From Myrica gale (lineage: Eukaryota > Streptophyta > Magnoliopsida > Fagales > Myricaceae), in contig OZ005600.1 of the NCBI GenBank assembly GCA_963930655.1, forward strand, positions 7,505,501 through 7,569,500: 64,000 nt of DNA. The letters run 5' to 3'. Position numbers and translations under genes: made by a program. Positions 1-11,389 of this stretch are shown in pieces. A model generated the notes under the pieces. The model was not told the DNA's origin. It saw only the letters and a program-made list of their open reading frames with translations, and ran no database searches. Numbering within the stretch: position 1 is the stretch's first letter; every line of letters starts with the position of its first letter.

Positions 1-158
1 ATTGCATATGCGTATCTAAAATTCAAAAACACATGTACGCATACAAATTTGAACTGAATTGTTCGTGAACTTTATTTTATACATGCATCGTTGTTCCATC
101 AGTTTGTTAAATGAAGCGACGTGCTATAAGCTATTTTTTCCTACATTTATATATTTAC

Positions 159-353
159 TTAGAGTGTGTTCGGTTAGGAGTGTTGTGAGGATTTTTTACG
201 TTTTGAGAATTTTTAGGTGATGTTAACTATTATTGGTATGCGTGTTGTAGTTATTTTTATGTGAGGTTAAAAATGATGTTTGGTTGTAGGATTTTTGTGT
301 TGTGAGAATACAAAAAAATTCTGAGAATTCTTTGTTAAACGAACATCCCCTTA
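159..353 (+). mobile_element. Tourist/Harbinger-like MITE, family B copy 1
   Basis: The 189-bp core at 162-350 is flanked on both sides by TTA (159-161 and 351-353), the target site typical of PIF/Harbinger MITEs. Its left end GAGTGTGTTCGGTTA pairs with the reverse complement of the right end (GGGGATGTTCGTTTAAC). The interior is closely similar along its length to the element at 52492-52670. It has no coding capacity. The superfamily call is inferred from the TWA target site and the short terminal inverted repeats. Confidence 0.8.
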
Positions 354-549
354 ATATCTTTTTTTATGACCATCATTTCAGAGCCCCTAAATACAAGATA
401 CGAGAGAACGTGGAAAATCATACAAGCCAAGAACAAGGTACGCATTCCAAATCAAATATATAAAATTTGTGTTTTGAAAAGTATCTATTTGAATTTAAAT
501 AAAACTTACATAGGTGAATGATTCACATAACACAGCCACTACTTTGTAC

Positions 550-550
<1 letters not shown>

Positions 551-603
<53 letters not shown>
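551..603. repeat. (TAA)n microsatellite
   Basis: About 17 uninterrupted TAA units lie upstream of the kinase gene. The surrounding 354-1300 stretch is AT-rich and shows no gene. Confidence 0.95.
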
Positions 604-1299
604 GTGATATTTTGGTTAATTTTACTTACTAATTTAAGTAAAAGGAATGTTCTGCTCAACCAAAAGGAGAAAAATAAAACGGATAAGGATTAGCCTCCTC
701 TGTATTTTATTGTCCGAATTACATAGTGTAATTTGAAGAGAGATTGACACAATAAGTAGACTCATACCATTAAATGTTGTCTAAATTTTATTGTGTAATT
801 AAGGGATTAAGAAACTCTTGCAATTTACTACTTAATTGTATGGTGCAATTTGAAAATAGATAGAGACAATAAGTGAACATTATTATAAGATATTGATAGA
901 CATTTTACATTAACAATATTAAATAATGCAGAGTATATCTATTGTGTCGAACTCTTTTAATAGAAAATTATAAAAAAATATTTATCTTGAACAGAAAATT
1001 ACATAAATAGTCATCTAAAGTCGTAAATAGAAAGTTGGAAAAAAAAATAAAGAAATGCAGAGACGGTTAGAAACAGCGAGTGGCAGGAATATGCGTACAT
1101 GCGAGTAGAGCTGAGACCGTAAAACAATCAGAATCGGCAGACATATTTCACTAGACTCGCGATTAAACGAAATCAGAGACGGAGTTGACGTCCGAGTAAG
1201 GCCTTTCTAAATTCAAAAAACAGAAGCCAAACGAAAGACAACAACTATAGTTTGGTATTGGCCAATACTCGCATACAGGAGACCAAGGGAGAGGGTCTG

Positions 1300-2288
1300 T
1301 CTCGGGGAGGCAGCTGAAACCCACTGCTCCAACGGAACTCCTTTTTACGTGGTCCTCTTCCTCTGTGTCTCTTGCTTACCAGGTCTCTTCCTCTCTCCCT
1401 CTCCCTCTCTGTCCCCTGTGATTGCAGTTTTCTGTAAATTTCTGAATGCGGGTTTTGTTACTTGGTATTTGTTTAAATTGGAAATTTTGGATCCTGGCTG
1501 GTTTGTTTTGAGGTAAAATGTGATGGCTTTAAGTTGAATTTGTTGCCCTTTTTGGTTTAGGGTTTGTTGGTGCTTTTGTTATATGGTGTGACTTGGGTTC
1601 TTTCCGAGTTTTTATTTTTGTTTGTCGAGACTTAAAAAGGATGAATTGGACAAGTTTTGGTACTTCAACCAAATTTGGCAATTTTTTTATTTTATCGTTC
1701 CTCGTCTATGGTAAGAACTTATAAATTCGCGGACTTACCAAGAAAAGATTTTTGTTTTTAAAGTGTATCCGGATCCGACTTGCGTCGTATTCTGTGCTCG
1801 GTCTGGAGCTCGACAGTTTTTTTCTTTTTTCATGGAAGATTGCCGTATTGAGTTTTGCTCATTATGTAATTATTGTTATCAGCTTTTTTTTAAGAAAAAA
1901 GATAATCTTCAATTGTAGATTATTTTTGTGCCTGAGTCTCGTTGCATTTTGAATGTGCTGTAGATCCGGGTGAACCAGTGCGTATTGAAAGGAAAGGGTT
2001 CAAGCTTTTGCTGTTATTTGGGATGGTATCATATCGTGGAAGGGTAACCATCGATCTCAGCAAACAACTGACTACGAGAAGCTCTTTAAGATTTTCATCT
2101 GGAATGTGGATAGGTTGAATAGATATTTAGGCGAAGAGAAGAGCTAAGGAAAATATTTTGGCTTGAAGTTTATCTGATTCTGGAGTGTGAAAAGGAATAA
2201 CTTACCATCACCCATTACTAGAAAAAGCAAAAGCTGAGATTCTGATTTGTATCTGTGGTTGCTGGGGGGAAGGAGGCAAGAAATTGAT
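1300..2288 (+). promoter_or_regulatory. Probable 5' UTR/leader region of the kinase gene
   Basis: A pyrimidine-rich stretch (about 1340-1420, CTCTTCCTCTCTCCCTCTC-like) is typical of plant 5' leaders and is followed by T-rich, intron-like sequence up to the start codon at 2289. This suggests a transcription start near 1300 and a leader intron. I cannot place the splice sites, so the boundaries are approximate. Confidence 0.3.
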
Positions 2289-3741
2289 ATGGCCATTGCC
2301 AAGACTAGCAATAGCAGCGAACCAGTCACACAGCCTTGCAATTGTTATAAAGTTGAGACCTTGACTGAAACCATTTTGGATGCAAATCAGACATCGAATT
2401 TGAAAGACAGGTACATTCTTGGGGAGCAGTTGGGTTGGGGGCAGTTTGGCATCATCAGAGTGTGCTCTGATAAGTTGACTGGAGAGGTATTAGCATGCAA
2501 ATCAATTGGTAAAGATAGATTGGTTACATCAGACGATGTGCGGAGTGTGAAGCTTGAAATTGAAATAATGAGCAAGTTATCCGGGCACCCAAATGTTGTA
2601 GATCTCAAGGCAGTGTATGAGGAGGAAGACTATGTTCATTTGGTGATGGAACTTTGCGCTGGAGGGGAGCTTTTTCACCTGCTGGAAAAGCATGGCCGGT
2701 TCTCCGAGTCTCAGGCCAGGGTTCGTTTCAGGCATCTGATGCAAGTGGTTTTGTATTGCCATGAGAATGGGGTTGTTCATAGGGATTTAAAGCCTGAAAA
2801 TATCCTCTTGGCCACCAAAGCCTCCTCTTCTCCAATTAAATTGGCAGATTTTGGTCTTGCAACGTACATCAAGCCTGGTACTCATATTTATTTGGTTTTC
2901 TTTGCGGATCATTTATTAGTCTTATATTTAGTAGAAATCATCCAGAAAGTTGAGTTATTGAATATTTTGAGCATATGCGTCCATTTGAGCAGGGCAGAGT
3001 TTGCATGGGCTTGTTGGGAGTCCATTTTATATAGCTCCAGAGGTACTTGCTGGGGGCTATAACCAGGCCGCTGATGTTTGGAGTGCAGGGGTTATTCTTT
3101 ACATTCTTCTCAGTGCAATGCCTCCATTTTGGGGAAAGACGAAGTCACGGATATTTGATGCTGTTAGGGTAGCTGATCTGAGGTTTCCTTCTGATCCCTG
3201 GTATCGAATTTCAGAATCAGCCAAGAATCTCATCAAGGGAATGCTCTGTACTGATCCTTTTCAAAGGCTTACTGCGCAGCAGGTCTTAGGTAGGCTGGAC
3301 ATCACCTATTGTGTGTTTAATGGTAGCGGTATAGTGCTCATTTTGCTTTCTTTTAACATACAAATTCAGGCATCCTACTTTGTGTTCTGGTGAGAACTGG
3401 GAATGGAGAAGATGATACATAGAAGTGATAGATTTTCTTCAAGAATACCATTATTTCTTGAAAACCTAAAAAGTCTCTCTTTAAAACATCTACACTTCTC
3501 GCCATCTGTCAAAATGTATCATACCTCATAAAAGCAGTACACATTGTGTTGAAGGATGTCTCTTGAGGTATCGATAGATGCTATTGTGCATTCTGTGTTG
3601 TTAAGGGCCTTTAGCTAAAATTGGGAATCTCATGATATGGATGTGGCCTTGATGTAGTTTTGAACAGGGTTGAGGCAAGTTACTTGCGCATTAGTTACTA
3701 GGCCCAGTGACTTTTGCTTTTCTTCTTAGCACTAGTGAAAG

Positions 3742-3793
<52 letters not shown>

Positions 3794-4597
3794 AAACTCC
3801 CTCTTTTCTCAACTGTCTAGAAATATAATAGTATTCTTCTTATGTAGATCATCCCTGGATGAAGGACAATGGCCCTGCAGAAACAAGTGGATGTGAAAAC
3901 CATAGTTTTGGAGAGTGGGGTGTAGCCGGTGGCTCTGTCTCTACCTCATTTATGTCCAGAAATCAGGACATCAGCTTTGGCACTGGATCTCCCATTACAT
4001 GTGATGCTGAATCACCTACATTCAGATGCAGATCATCCTTTTCCTCCTTCCTGACGAAACCATCAACACCTTGCCAGGCTTCTGGCAGGTTTGCTTTCTG
4101 TAGCCATGGCGATTCTAATGCCTTGGAATGCTCTTCCCCTGTTCCTTCGATGCCAAGTTTTGCATTTTTCAGTCCTGCTTCTGTGATTGAACAAGGGAGT
4201 TGTGCATTAGAGTTTTCAACCAGCAAACCCAGAGTAGATGCAGTTCAAGGAGGTACTCGAGTTTTTCACCTTCATATCTCTACAAAATATTTTAGCACAC
4301 CTTAAGATTCTGTCTTTGCCATATTATGCAGAGGCAAGGTCGGGGAAGCTGTTCATGTTGCAGGATTCTACCCTTTGCTTTGGGCATGAGGCAAAAGAAA
4401 TAGAACACAAGGAAGCTGAAGCTAAAAGGGCAGGAGGAATGACTGGATCTAGAGTGTTATGCTGCCATGGCAAGAGGAACCATACAATTGGACTTGGTGA
4501 ACGTGAGCAACTTGATCTCATGGTGACTGAATCAGTCATCCGTTGGTCATCATGCACACATCTTCCTACGTCTCTAAGATCTTCTCTCGTATGTTGA
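2289..4597 (+). CDS. PEPKR1: PEPKR1-type serine/threonine protein kinase
   Basis: Exons are 2289-2877, 2993-3289, 3848-4252 and 4332-4597, joined by GT-AG introns, and encode 518 residues (Arabidopsis PEPKR1 is about 520). This is a Ser/Thr kinase of the CDPK/SnRK superfamily. The catalytic domain starts near residue 42, with the glycine loop GWGQFG (49-54), the catalytic lysine in LACK (Lys71), HRDLKPEN (164-171), DFG (187-189) and, in exon 2, YIAPE. The subdomain XI stretch ends at HPWM, the first codons of exon 3. The C-terminal tail is Ser/Phe-rich with no EF-hands, which separates it from CDPKs, and it ends with the conserved VTESVIRWSSCTHLPT-type peptide. The start was chosen because its ATG precedes the conserved YILGEQLGWG region without an upstream kinase homology; an in-frame ATG exists at 2247. 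A (CT)n tract lies in intron 2. All kinase motifs are intact, so it should be active; the substrate is unknown. Confidence 0.9.
3743..3791. repeat. (CT)n microsatellite in PEPKR1 intron 2
   Basis: About 24 CT dinucleotides lie roughly 55 bases upstream of the exon 3 acceptor, where they could act as an unusually long polypyrimidine tract. Length polymorphism is likely. Confidence 0.95.
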
Positions 4598-6109
4598 AAG
4601 TATGGATTGGCTGGCTGCTTTAGAGTAGATGTTCTGACGAGGTATTAAGATGTTAAGAGGATTGACATGCCTGAGCAAAAGTTTCGAGCTAGTGTGTTCT
4701 GTATTTGTGCCCTTTCTACTCTAACCTGTTGCCTATTTCCAGGTTGAGTTTTTTTTCTAGTAGTGGTGGTGTGTATGGTGTCTATCTGATTTGGAGAGTT
4801 AGTGTTAGGTTTATCTTTTCACCGGTGGTTAGTGTAACAACTTGAAGTTCATAGACTCTTGCCTTGTGTATAAAGTTGGTTCTATTCGGCATGAATTTTT
4901 CCAAGTTTCATACGTTTTTATGGAATTACATGTGTTGTCTGTGGAATTGTGTGGGTATCCTTGTTATAGGGTTCTGATTCCTTGCCCACTTCTTTATTCG
5001 CTTTTCCACTTAATGGAAAATATCATATATCTCCAAAGCGCGAAATGCCCTTGCCCCCCCCCCCCCCCCCCCGTTTTCTGGCTTTCATGAACATAGTCGC
5101 TTCTTACCTTATAGATGTGAGTTTCAGTGTCACTGGAACAACGATGATGCTGTAACTTTATTTTCTCCCCTCTTTACATGAAAGCTTATTTGGTGGATCA
5201 TATATGTTCAGACGGATCACAATCAGGCTAATGGTTCCAGAACCTTCTTTTTTACCTAGAGATCTATTTGCGTATCTATCTAATACGCTTGTTGCGAGGG
5301 ACTACATCACTAGAGTAGGTAATTATTCACAAAAAGCTTTGAAAAATGATACATAGAAGGAAATGGAGAATGGGCCCTGCAAATGGACAAAGCTTTGTTG
5401 GCATTCCCTTTGTGGTGGAACAGCTAGTGGTGGGGCTTATTTATTACTCGGCAAAATCCCACTATACGGAGTGATCGAAACCTCCTCATTACATAAGGAT
5501 TCTCTTGCACAGTTGCACTGAGACAGAAAGAGCATCGACTGTGGGGCCAAGGTTAGAGAGTGGATGTAGTTGGTAATTTCTATCTCTCAAAATTCTATGC
5601 AACTATAAAATAATTTATGTCTCATCGTTAAATTATAAAATAATACTATAATATTCAATTAAATTTTTTATCTCTTCACTTTTTTTATAAAATATTTATA
5701 TTTTTTTCACAAACTCAATACCCAACATTTTCACAACTCCAAAATTTTCACAAACAAACCACCAAATGTCACAATGGAGGATTGCTGCACATTGGCCATT
5801 GTTTAGATATTGGAAAAGAAGTGGATGCTATAATTAACAAGCAATATGAAGAGGTCCAAAACTCCAAATTCTTTATATTAGAGTAGATGCTCTGTTTTCT
5901 TCTTCCGCCTCTTCTTCTTTTACAGCTCTGAGCGATATGCTTCGTTTTCATGACAGTAAAATAGATGAAGGAGCTATCCATTAGAGTTAAAAGCCCCTCA
6001 CTCCAAGCGTCACAAAAAAAAAAACAAAGGGTCTCCGTCTCATTCAGCATTGGGCGTGTTGCCTTTCAAAGTACGAGATGAAAGAGAGACACTACTGTCT
6101 ATAACCAGC
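4598..6109. other. Intergenic, no gene seen
   Basis: This stretch holds the kinase 3' UTR, an 18-20 base C tract near 5055-5073, and an AT-rich block (about 5566-5760). The block ends in CACAAACAAACC and resembles, in reverse orientation, the MITE family found at 21391 and 31327 (shared words around ATTGAGTTT and AGTGAAGAGA). Its ends and target site are unclear. No coding exon is supported. Confidence 0.5.
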
Positions 6110-6318
6110 TTCAGAACCAGTGGCGGATCCAGGATTAAAATTCATGGGTATCGAACTTTAAATGCAAAATGACAAGAAATTTTTTTTTCTTCCTAATGGT
6201 CTAGAATTTTTTTTTCCAAGCATATGTGTTTCTCATGGGTTTAGGATGCAACAATCATTACAAGGTGACTTATCAGAACACATTCCAAAAACAGACACTA
6301 AATGATCTAAATGACCAC

Positions 6319-7741
6319 TTAAACTTGCACAAATTCTGTGAGCTTTCTCACACTGGAAGGCAAAGGAAATGTACCAGCCCATGGAATTACTTTTGCCAGT
6401 CTAGGAGATCTAATCGGGTTAGGCAGAAATCCCCAGAAAGGGGTTGCGTTAAGTAATGTAACACCTTTCACCAAATGAGGATTGCATGCTGCAAAGTATA
6501 GAGCCACAAATCCTCCTAGTGAGTTCCCAACGATGTAGACTGGTTCACCAATGACCTGAAAAAAATGCATTAGTCTAATCTTCTTGGTTATAGAGTAACT
6601 TAACCCTATCATTAATCTCAAATATATCAGACCAAGTTGATAATATATTACAGATGCTAAAAGCTACTTCAGCTGAAATAGCAATAAATTTATGCTCTTA
6701 ACCTGAATCCAACATGGCTATCAAAAGATGATCGCAGTAAAAACTTTCATCCATTTAACTTTCTATATTACCTTAAACTTGAAGCTACATTTATTGAATT
6801 TGAAAAAGCCTTTCTTGGCTCACCTATCGACATTCTAAGGTGGGATGAAGTCTACCTAAACTATGAAACTCTGATTTAGAATTGCACAAGGACATAGATA
6901 ACAAGTCAAAGTGCATCAATGATTTCCCATTTGCCAATATGGGATTATGGTGCCACCTAATACCAGAGTAATCATACATAGGAGGTAGGAGGATTTAGTT
7001 GAAATGAGTATATCAAAATAACTGCTGTGTGTCACCACCGCAGATGGAAATACAGAAAATTGAAGCACCATTGGGTACCTGTTCTATGAAATACTGAACT
7101 TGGTCCCTCCACAAGTCAATAGAATAAAAAAGATCGCTCGCCCATGGTTCAGCCTCATCTCCAAAGCCCCAGGCATAATCTTTTCTCTCTGATGTATCTC
7201 CTTCATTGGAATGAGGAGTAGGATCTTCCGGAGGCAATGACATGCCTTGCCCAAGAAAATCAATTGCCCAAACTCTAAAATCACGTCCTAAATCCCTCAG
7301 TTGTTTCTCGTAATGAAAAGAACCAACACCAAAATCAGGAAGAAAGAGAACTGGCGGGGAATTCACATTTTCAAAACCTGCTTGCTCGTAATGTACTTTG
7401 AATTTGGGCTTCCATTCCCAGAAAGAACTTCTCAACGGAGCACCAGATTCGCCATTGGGCCCATCTGGCAAGTCTGGAATTACAACCTTGGTTGCTGATT
7501 TCTCCCTTTCCAAAATATCTCTTGTATCCTCTTCCCCACCAATCACATAATCATTGCAGCTTCCACTCAAAACCTCTGGCGCCCGTCGGATGCAGCTGAC
7601 GGTGGTAGGCTGGTGCAATGGAGAACAGGAGAAAGAGATTCGATGATGGGCTTGATGGCCGTGAGCCGTGAGGTAGGCAACGGGGCTGGGCACGGTGGCG
7701 GGAGGTGCGGCGGGGCTGGGCTGGGCACGGTGAGAGGGCAC
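6319..7741 (-). pseudogene. Pheophytinase (PPH) gene fragment, potentially a chimeric transcript
   Basis: On the minus strand, exon A (7741-7079) and exon B (6555-6325, running to a stop at 6319) are joined by a GT-AG intron and give an open frame of about 299 residues. Roughly the first 60 residues (Pro/Ala/His-rich) have no PPH resemblance. From about 7570 onward the protein follows plant pheophytinase, the plastid esterase that removes phytol from pheophytin during chlorophyll breakdown. Recognisable segments are the oxyanion-region motif, here FLPDFGVGSFHYEKQ (Asp where PPH normally has Gly), then WAIDFLGQG, LWRDQVQYF and the nucleophile elbow GNSLGG. The frame stops just after exon B, in what would be the next intron. 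The C-terminal catalytic Asp and His of the alpha/beta hydrolase triad, and the N-terminal transit peptide, are absent. It cannot be a working enzyme; it is a captured fragment inside the hAT element. Confidence 0.82.
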
Positions 7742-7880
7742 TGAAAATTCGAAGAGAGAGAGGGTTAAACGAGAGAGAGAGAGAGAGGGGGGTTCGAGAA
7801 AATGGGGAAAAATTCAAAACGTTTTGAATTTATTTTTTCGTTAATTTTTTTTAATGCAGATATCAAAAAATAAAAGTGGG

Positions 7881-7996
7881 TTGGCCTGGGCCAATGGGGA
7901 TCGGGCCCCCATAGGCCCAGGCCAAGCTATGAATAATGTGAGTTGGCCTGGGCCAATGGGGATCGGGCCCCATAGGCCCAGGTCAACATATGAATA
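7881..7996. repeat. Two subterminal palindromic repeats of the hAT element
   Basis: A unit of about 55 bases built around GGCCTGGGCCAATGGGGATC and its near reverse complement occurs at 7881-7936 and again at 7943-7996. Each unit can fold on itself. Repeated GC-rich motifs close to the ends are common transposase-binding regions in hAT elements, so that role is inferred here. Confidence 0.75.
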
Positions 7997-8099
7997 AAAA
8001 AAAACTAAAACTAAAACTAAACGAAATTTTTTTTTTTTGGAGATGCAAGGGGTGGCGGCCGCCAGGGCCGCACCCCCTGCATCCGCCTCTGTTCAGAAC

Positions 8100-9018
8100 T
8101 CGAACATGAGAGGAGACACAAAAAACTCGTAAGTTTATTGGTCAAAGGCTTCCAAAAGACCCTGTGCAGGAGTAAAGAGCTAGTCCACCAGACAAAAAAA
8201 CAGAGTCACATCTCTGTCTCCCAATAACCCCCATTTTTGGAGACACGCCAAACCCTATCCATTTCAATGTCTGCTCCGAGTACAGAAGTCTACTATACAT
8301 GTTTTGAGAAAAAAAAGCCAAAAAGGAATTTATGTATGGGAAGGCCAAAGTAGATACCATTTTACAACTGGAAGAATGTTGACTTTCTGAAATGACCGAA
8401 TTGCATATGTAATGCCTCTAAGAGGATCTGAATTATCCTGATTTTTGTCATTATTTCGTGGCCTAGATACAAGGTTTTTGTTTGTTTGTTAAAATTTTTG
8501 AGAAATATTCTCGAAATTTTAAGTATCTTTACTTTATTGAGATTTGTAAAATGTAAAGTGTGTAGGTGTAAAAATTAAAAATTTTGAAGTTTGTTTGACT
8601 TGACCGAATTATTGAGGCCCAACATATTTGGGGGAAACAAACATCTAACCACCTTCTTCGAACAAATATTTTTAAGGGTCACAACTGAGAAAATAACATT
8701 AAAAAAAAACCTGAAAGAATTCTCAATTTTTGTCATTCCAGTCTCCAGAGGTTTGGAATATCACCCACGTTTTTCCAGTTACGCATTTATAGCACGCAAA
8801 TTATAGTGCATCCGTGGGTGAACGTAGAAAGATTGTCCAAAGATAGGAAGATAAGGTCGTAACTCAAAGCCAGCCTCATATTTTGGTATGTACCCAATGC
8901 AAACATGATAAAATAAACTGTGCTGTGGTTATTGCCACGTGAACTTCCTTATCGTAAGAACTCTCTAGGATCCCAGGCCTCTCCCTTTTGCTTCATCCAA
9001 TTGATCTGAACAAACCCA
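8100..9018. other. Intergenic, no gene seen
   Basis: AT-rich sequence between the hAT insertion and the next gene. I see no exon, RNA gene or clear repeat. The last 100-200 bases presumably hold the promoter of the gene starting at 9019, but no TATA box is convincing. Confidence 0.4.
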
Positions 9019-10236
9019 ATGGGTTGTAAAATTAACTCCTCAAAGCCTCCAGTCCTCTGCAAATTTCCTGCAGCAAAAGTACCAAAGCTCGGGTCAACAA
9101 CAATCTCCTTCTACTCCCCTTCCAACAGTCAAGAGCCACGGGACCTTACTTCCACCCGTTCTGCCACCCAAATCGAAGAGCTAAAAACTAATGCTTGCGG
9201 TGTTAAGTTCAAGACTCTCGGAGCTTGCAAGCTTGGCATTTCAAGATATCCTGATTTTGAATACGATGCTGAAGGTGGGATAGGAACTGGGTCTGGGACA
9301 AAGGTCCCAGATAGCGAGTCGGATGATGAAATTTCCCTTCGTTTGACGTTAATACTCTCTATATACCACCATTGACAAGTGAAACAACTAGGTTCTTGGG
9401 ATTGCCATTGCCGCCATTTCTGAAGATTGATATTGTCCCAGACCTCTTTCAAGGGAGCATTGACCGAGAATCTGGCAAGGTAAATTATGCCTCTCAGTTG
9501 TTTCACCGTTTTAGAAAGTAGTGGCATGCCGTATGTGCATGTGTGTGGGCGTGCAAGTGTGTCCAACTATGCATGCTTTAAGCGGAGAACATCCACATTT
9601 GGTAGAAAAGAGTTCAAGGTTGGACATGTTCGTTTGCATGACTTCAACTTTCTTCCAGTTCAATCGTATTGGCACCAAATAGCTCGAAATGAGAAAGTTC
9701 CTAGAAAGGCGAGCACCCATGCTTTTGTAAAGCAATGAAAAAAGACGTGCGTAAAAAAGCTTTGGGACGAAAATTTCATAGAATCATTTCTGGAGGTTTT
9801 GTTTCAGCATTTTCAGATTGTAGTTTTTCTGATGTTTTATCCCACAACCGTCCAGCTTAATATCGGCAGCTGTTGTTTTCTGCAGGTTGATCTTGAATTC
9901 ATGGCGAAATTCTGGTTCTCTTTTGGGAATATCTATAGGGCTCCTCCACTGCTAGTAAAGACAATTTTGACATCTGAAGAGTCAAGTGGAACCATGAGAA
10001 GGGGAAGAGGAAAGAGATTAGATAAAGAAGGGAAATGCAGCTTAGTTGGGGTGGCAACCGTTGATCCTGTCGATGATTTCCTAATGAATGCCTTCCTTGG
10101 CCTTCCCACTGAATGCCTCGCTAATCTGAATGCCGTAATCTCCTTTTTTCTGGTTCTTATTAGGATGACCAATTATATAGGAAAGATAATAGGATTGTTT
10201 TCTTTTCAGTCAACTGAGAAATCGTGTTCGTGTTAG
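9019..10236 (+). pseudogene. Conserved plant protein of unknown function, frameshifted
   Basis: Exon 1 (9019-9479) and exon 2 (from 9886) flank a GT-AG intron. The first frame reads through GACKLGISRYPDFEYDAEGG to about 9340. The continuing protein-like frame (TLYIPPLTSETTRFLGLPLP) is shifted by one base at about 9338-9342, consistent with a one-base deletion. Exon 2 continues with a basic/hydrophobic region (FWFSFGNIYRAPPLL, then CSLVGVATVDPVDDF) and a stop at 10236 that probably lies in intron sequence. The pattern resembles a single-domain plastid-type plant protein, but I do not recognise the family securely and assign no function. A sequencing error rather than a real frameshift cannot be excluded. 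The LINE at 10279 lies just downstream and may have separated a 3' part of the gene. Confidence 0.55.
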
Positions 10237-10262
10237 TTTTTTTATCGATCCAGAAATCAGTT

Positions 10263-11389
10263 TCAGCATACCTAGGTTTTTTTTTCTTTTTTGGACAAAG
10301 GCAACACATATTATTACGAAACCAAAACGGAGAGTACAAACAAGATAGCGCAATACAATTAAGGGGATCAGATCCCTCATAAACCCAAGGCAGCCTATCA
10401 CTATGCCCACAAAATTCGGGGAAGCATCCCTCCCGTTGGGAGGAAGTAGCCCATTGGGCAAGACTGTGCAGCAACATTAGCACACCTAGGAGAGAAAGAA
10501 CATTTGAAGAAAGGGTGCACAGCAAATGAGGACTTAATCAACGCAACAACAGGTTCGATACGCCACGGGCAATCTTTTCAAAAAGATTGCCCTATCCACA
10601 TTTGTCATCACCACTAAAGAGTCTCCTTCAAAAATAACATCCGGCCAAGAAAACTGGTCTGCTATTGAAACACCAAACCACAGCGCCTCAGCTTCCCCCA
10701 TAGTAGAATCAACACAACAAAGCTTTTTGGCAACAGCAAAAAGAATCTTCCCATGATGACCACGGCGCACACAGGCTACCATTGCAAACAAAGGGCGCAT
10801 CGCGACATCAACATTCACCTTGATAGACCCAGGAATAGGAGGAACCCAACCACTGGATATTCATAAGAGCTTATTGGACCAGGCAGCAACATGTTGGAGG
10901 GTAAGACAAGAATCTCGAGCAACGAGATCCGACAGTCCACTACTGGAAGCGCCATGAACAACGAGATTACGTTTAAACCACACCATATCAAGAGCATTAG
11001 TAGCAAACAGTTGAAAATAGTGCTTATCCTCCATTAGAATACCAATAGAAACAGGATCCAAAATAACTGAGATCCAATACACCATACGGAAGGCCGCAAA
11101 GCTAAAAATGGGTAAATGCCAAGAGCTAGCTTGCCATATACAGGTACTCACATGACATTCTAAAAGTAAATGTTGTAGAGTCTCAAATTGAGGGCCACAC
11201 AAAGGACATAAACTGGAAGATTGTACCTCATGGTAAATGGCCAAATCAATCCGAGATCTGGTGGGAAGAATATATTCCATGCAATTTTCCATAAAAGGAG
11301 TTTGAGCCTCGCATGGATTTTCAGTTTCCAAAGAAGCTTCCATTTGTCCATACTAAGAGGACTAGCATCCTCATCAGCAGACCTAGGTT
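10263..11389 (-). mobile_element. 5'-truncated LINE fragment with zf-RVT and RNase H regions
   Basis: On the minus strand the fragment runs from 11373 to an A-rich tail at 10279-10296 (seen as T9CT6 on the plus strand). It is flanked by a 16-base direct repeat, TCAGCATACCTAGGTT at 10263-10278 and TCAGCAGACCTAGGTT at 11374-11389 (one mismatch), which marks target-primed insertion. The coding remnants are a zf-RVT zinc-binding region (WKLLWKLKIHARLKLLLWK, then CPLCG...LLLECHVS) followed by a type I RNase H-like segment (EAEALWFGVSIAD, FEGDSLVV). Frames are broken and the RT and endonuclease domains are missing, so it is dead. Its 3' end differs from that of the two LINEs in the Per1 and ValRS introns, so it belongs to another family. 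Confidence 0.85.

Larger units (their letters stand above)
6110..8099. mobile_element. hAT-type transposon carrying a captured pheophytinase fragment (Pack-hAT)
   Basis: The element proper is 6118-8091 (1,974 bp). It is flanked by a perfect 8-bp direct repeat, TTCAGAAC, at 6110-6117 and 8092-8099. The left end is CAGTGGCGGATCCAGG and the reverse complement of the right end is CAGAGGCGGATGCAGG, matching at 14 of 16 positions. An 8-bp target duplication with CAG-starting inverted ends is the hAT signature. No transposase is visible, so the element is non-autonomous. Inside are two exons and an intron of a PPH-like gene on the minus strand, a GC-rich segment of unknown origin (about 7560-7745), and a subterminal pair of GGCC-rich palindromic repeats (7881-7936 and 7943-7996). 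A further GC-rich palindrome sits at the right end (about 8043-8085). Confidence 0.88.

Noticed and set aside
1752..1952. A 66-residue open frame in the leader region
   Set aside because: T-rich leader/intron-like DNA, hydrophobic low-complexity translation, no family resemblance.
3001..3393. A separate kinase-like open frame
   Set aside because: It is exon 2 of the PEPKR1 gene read from an internal codon; the tail after 3289 is intron.
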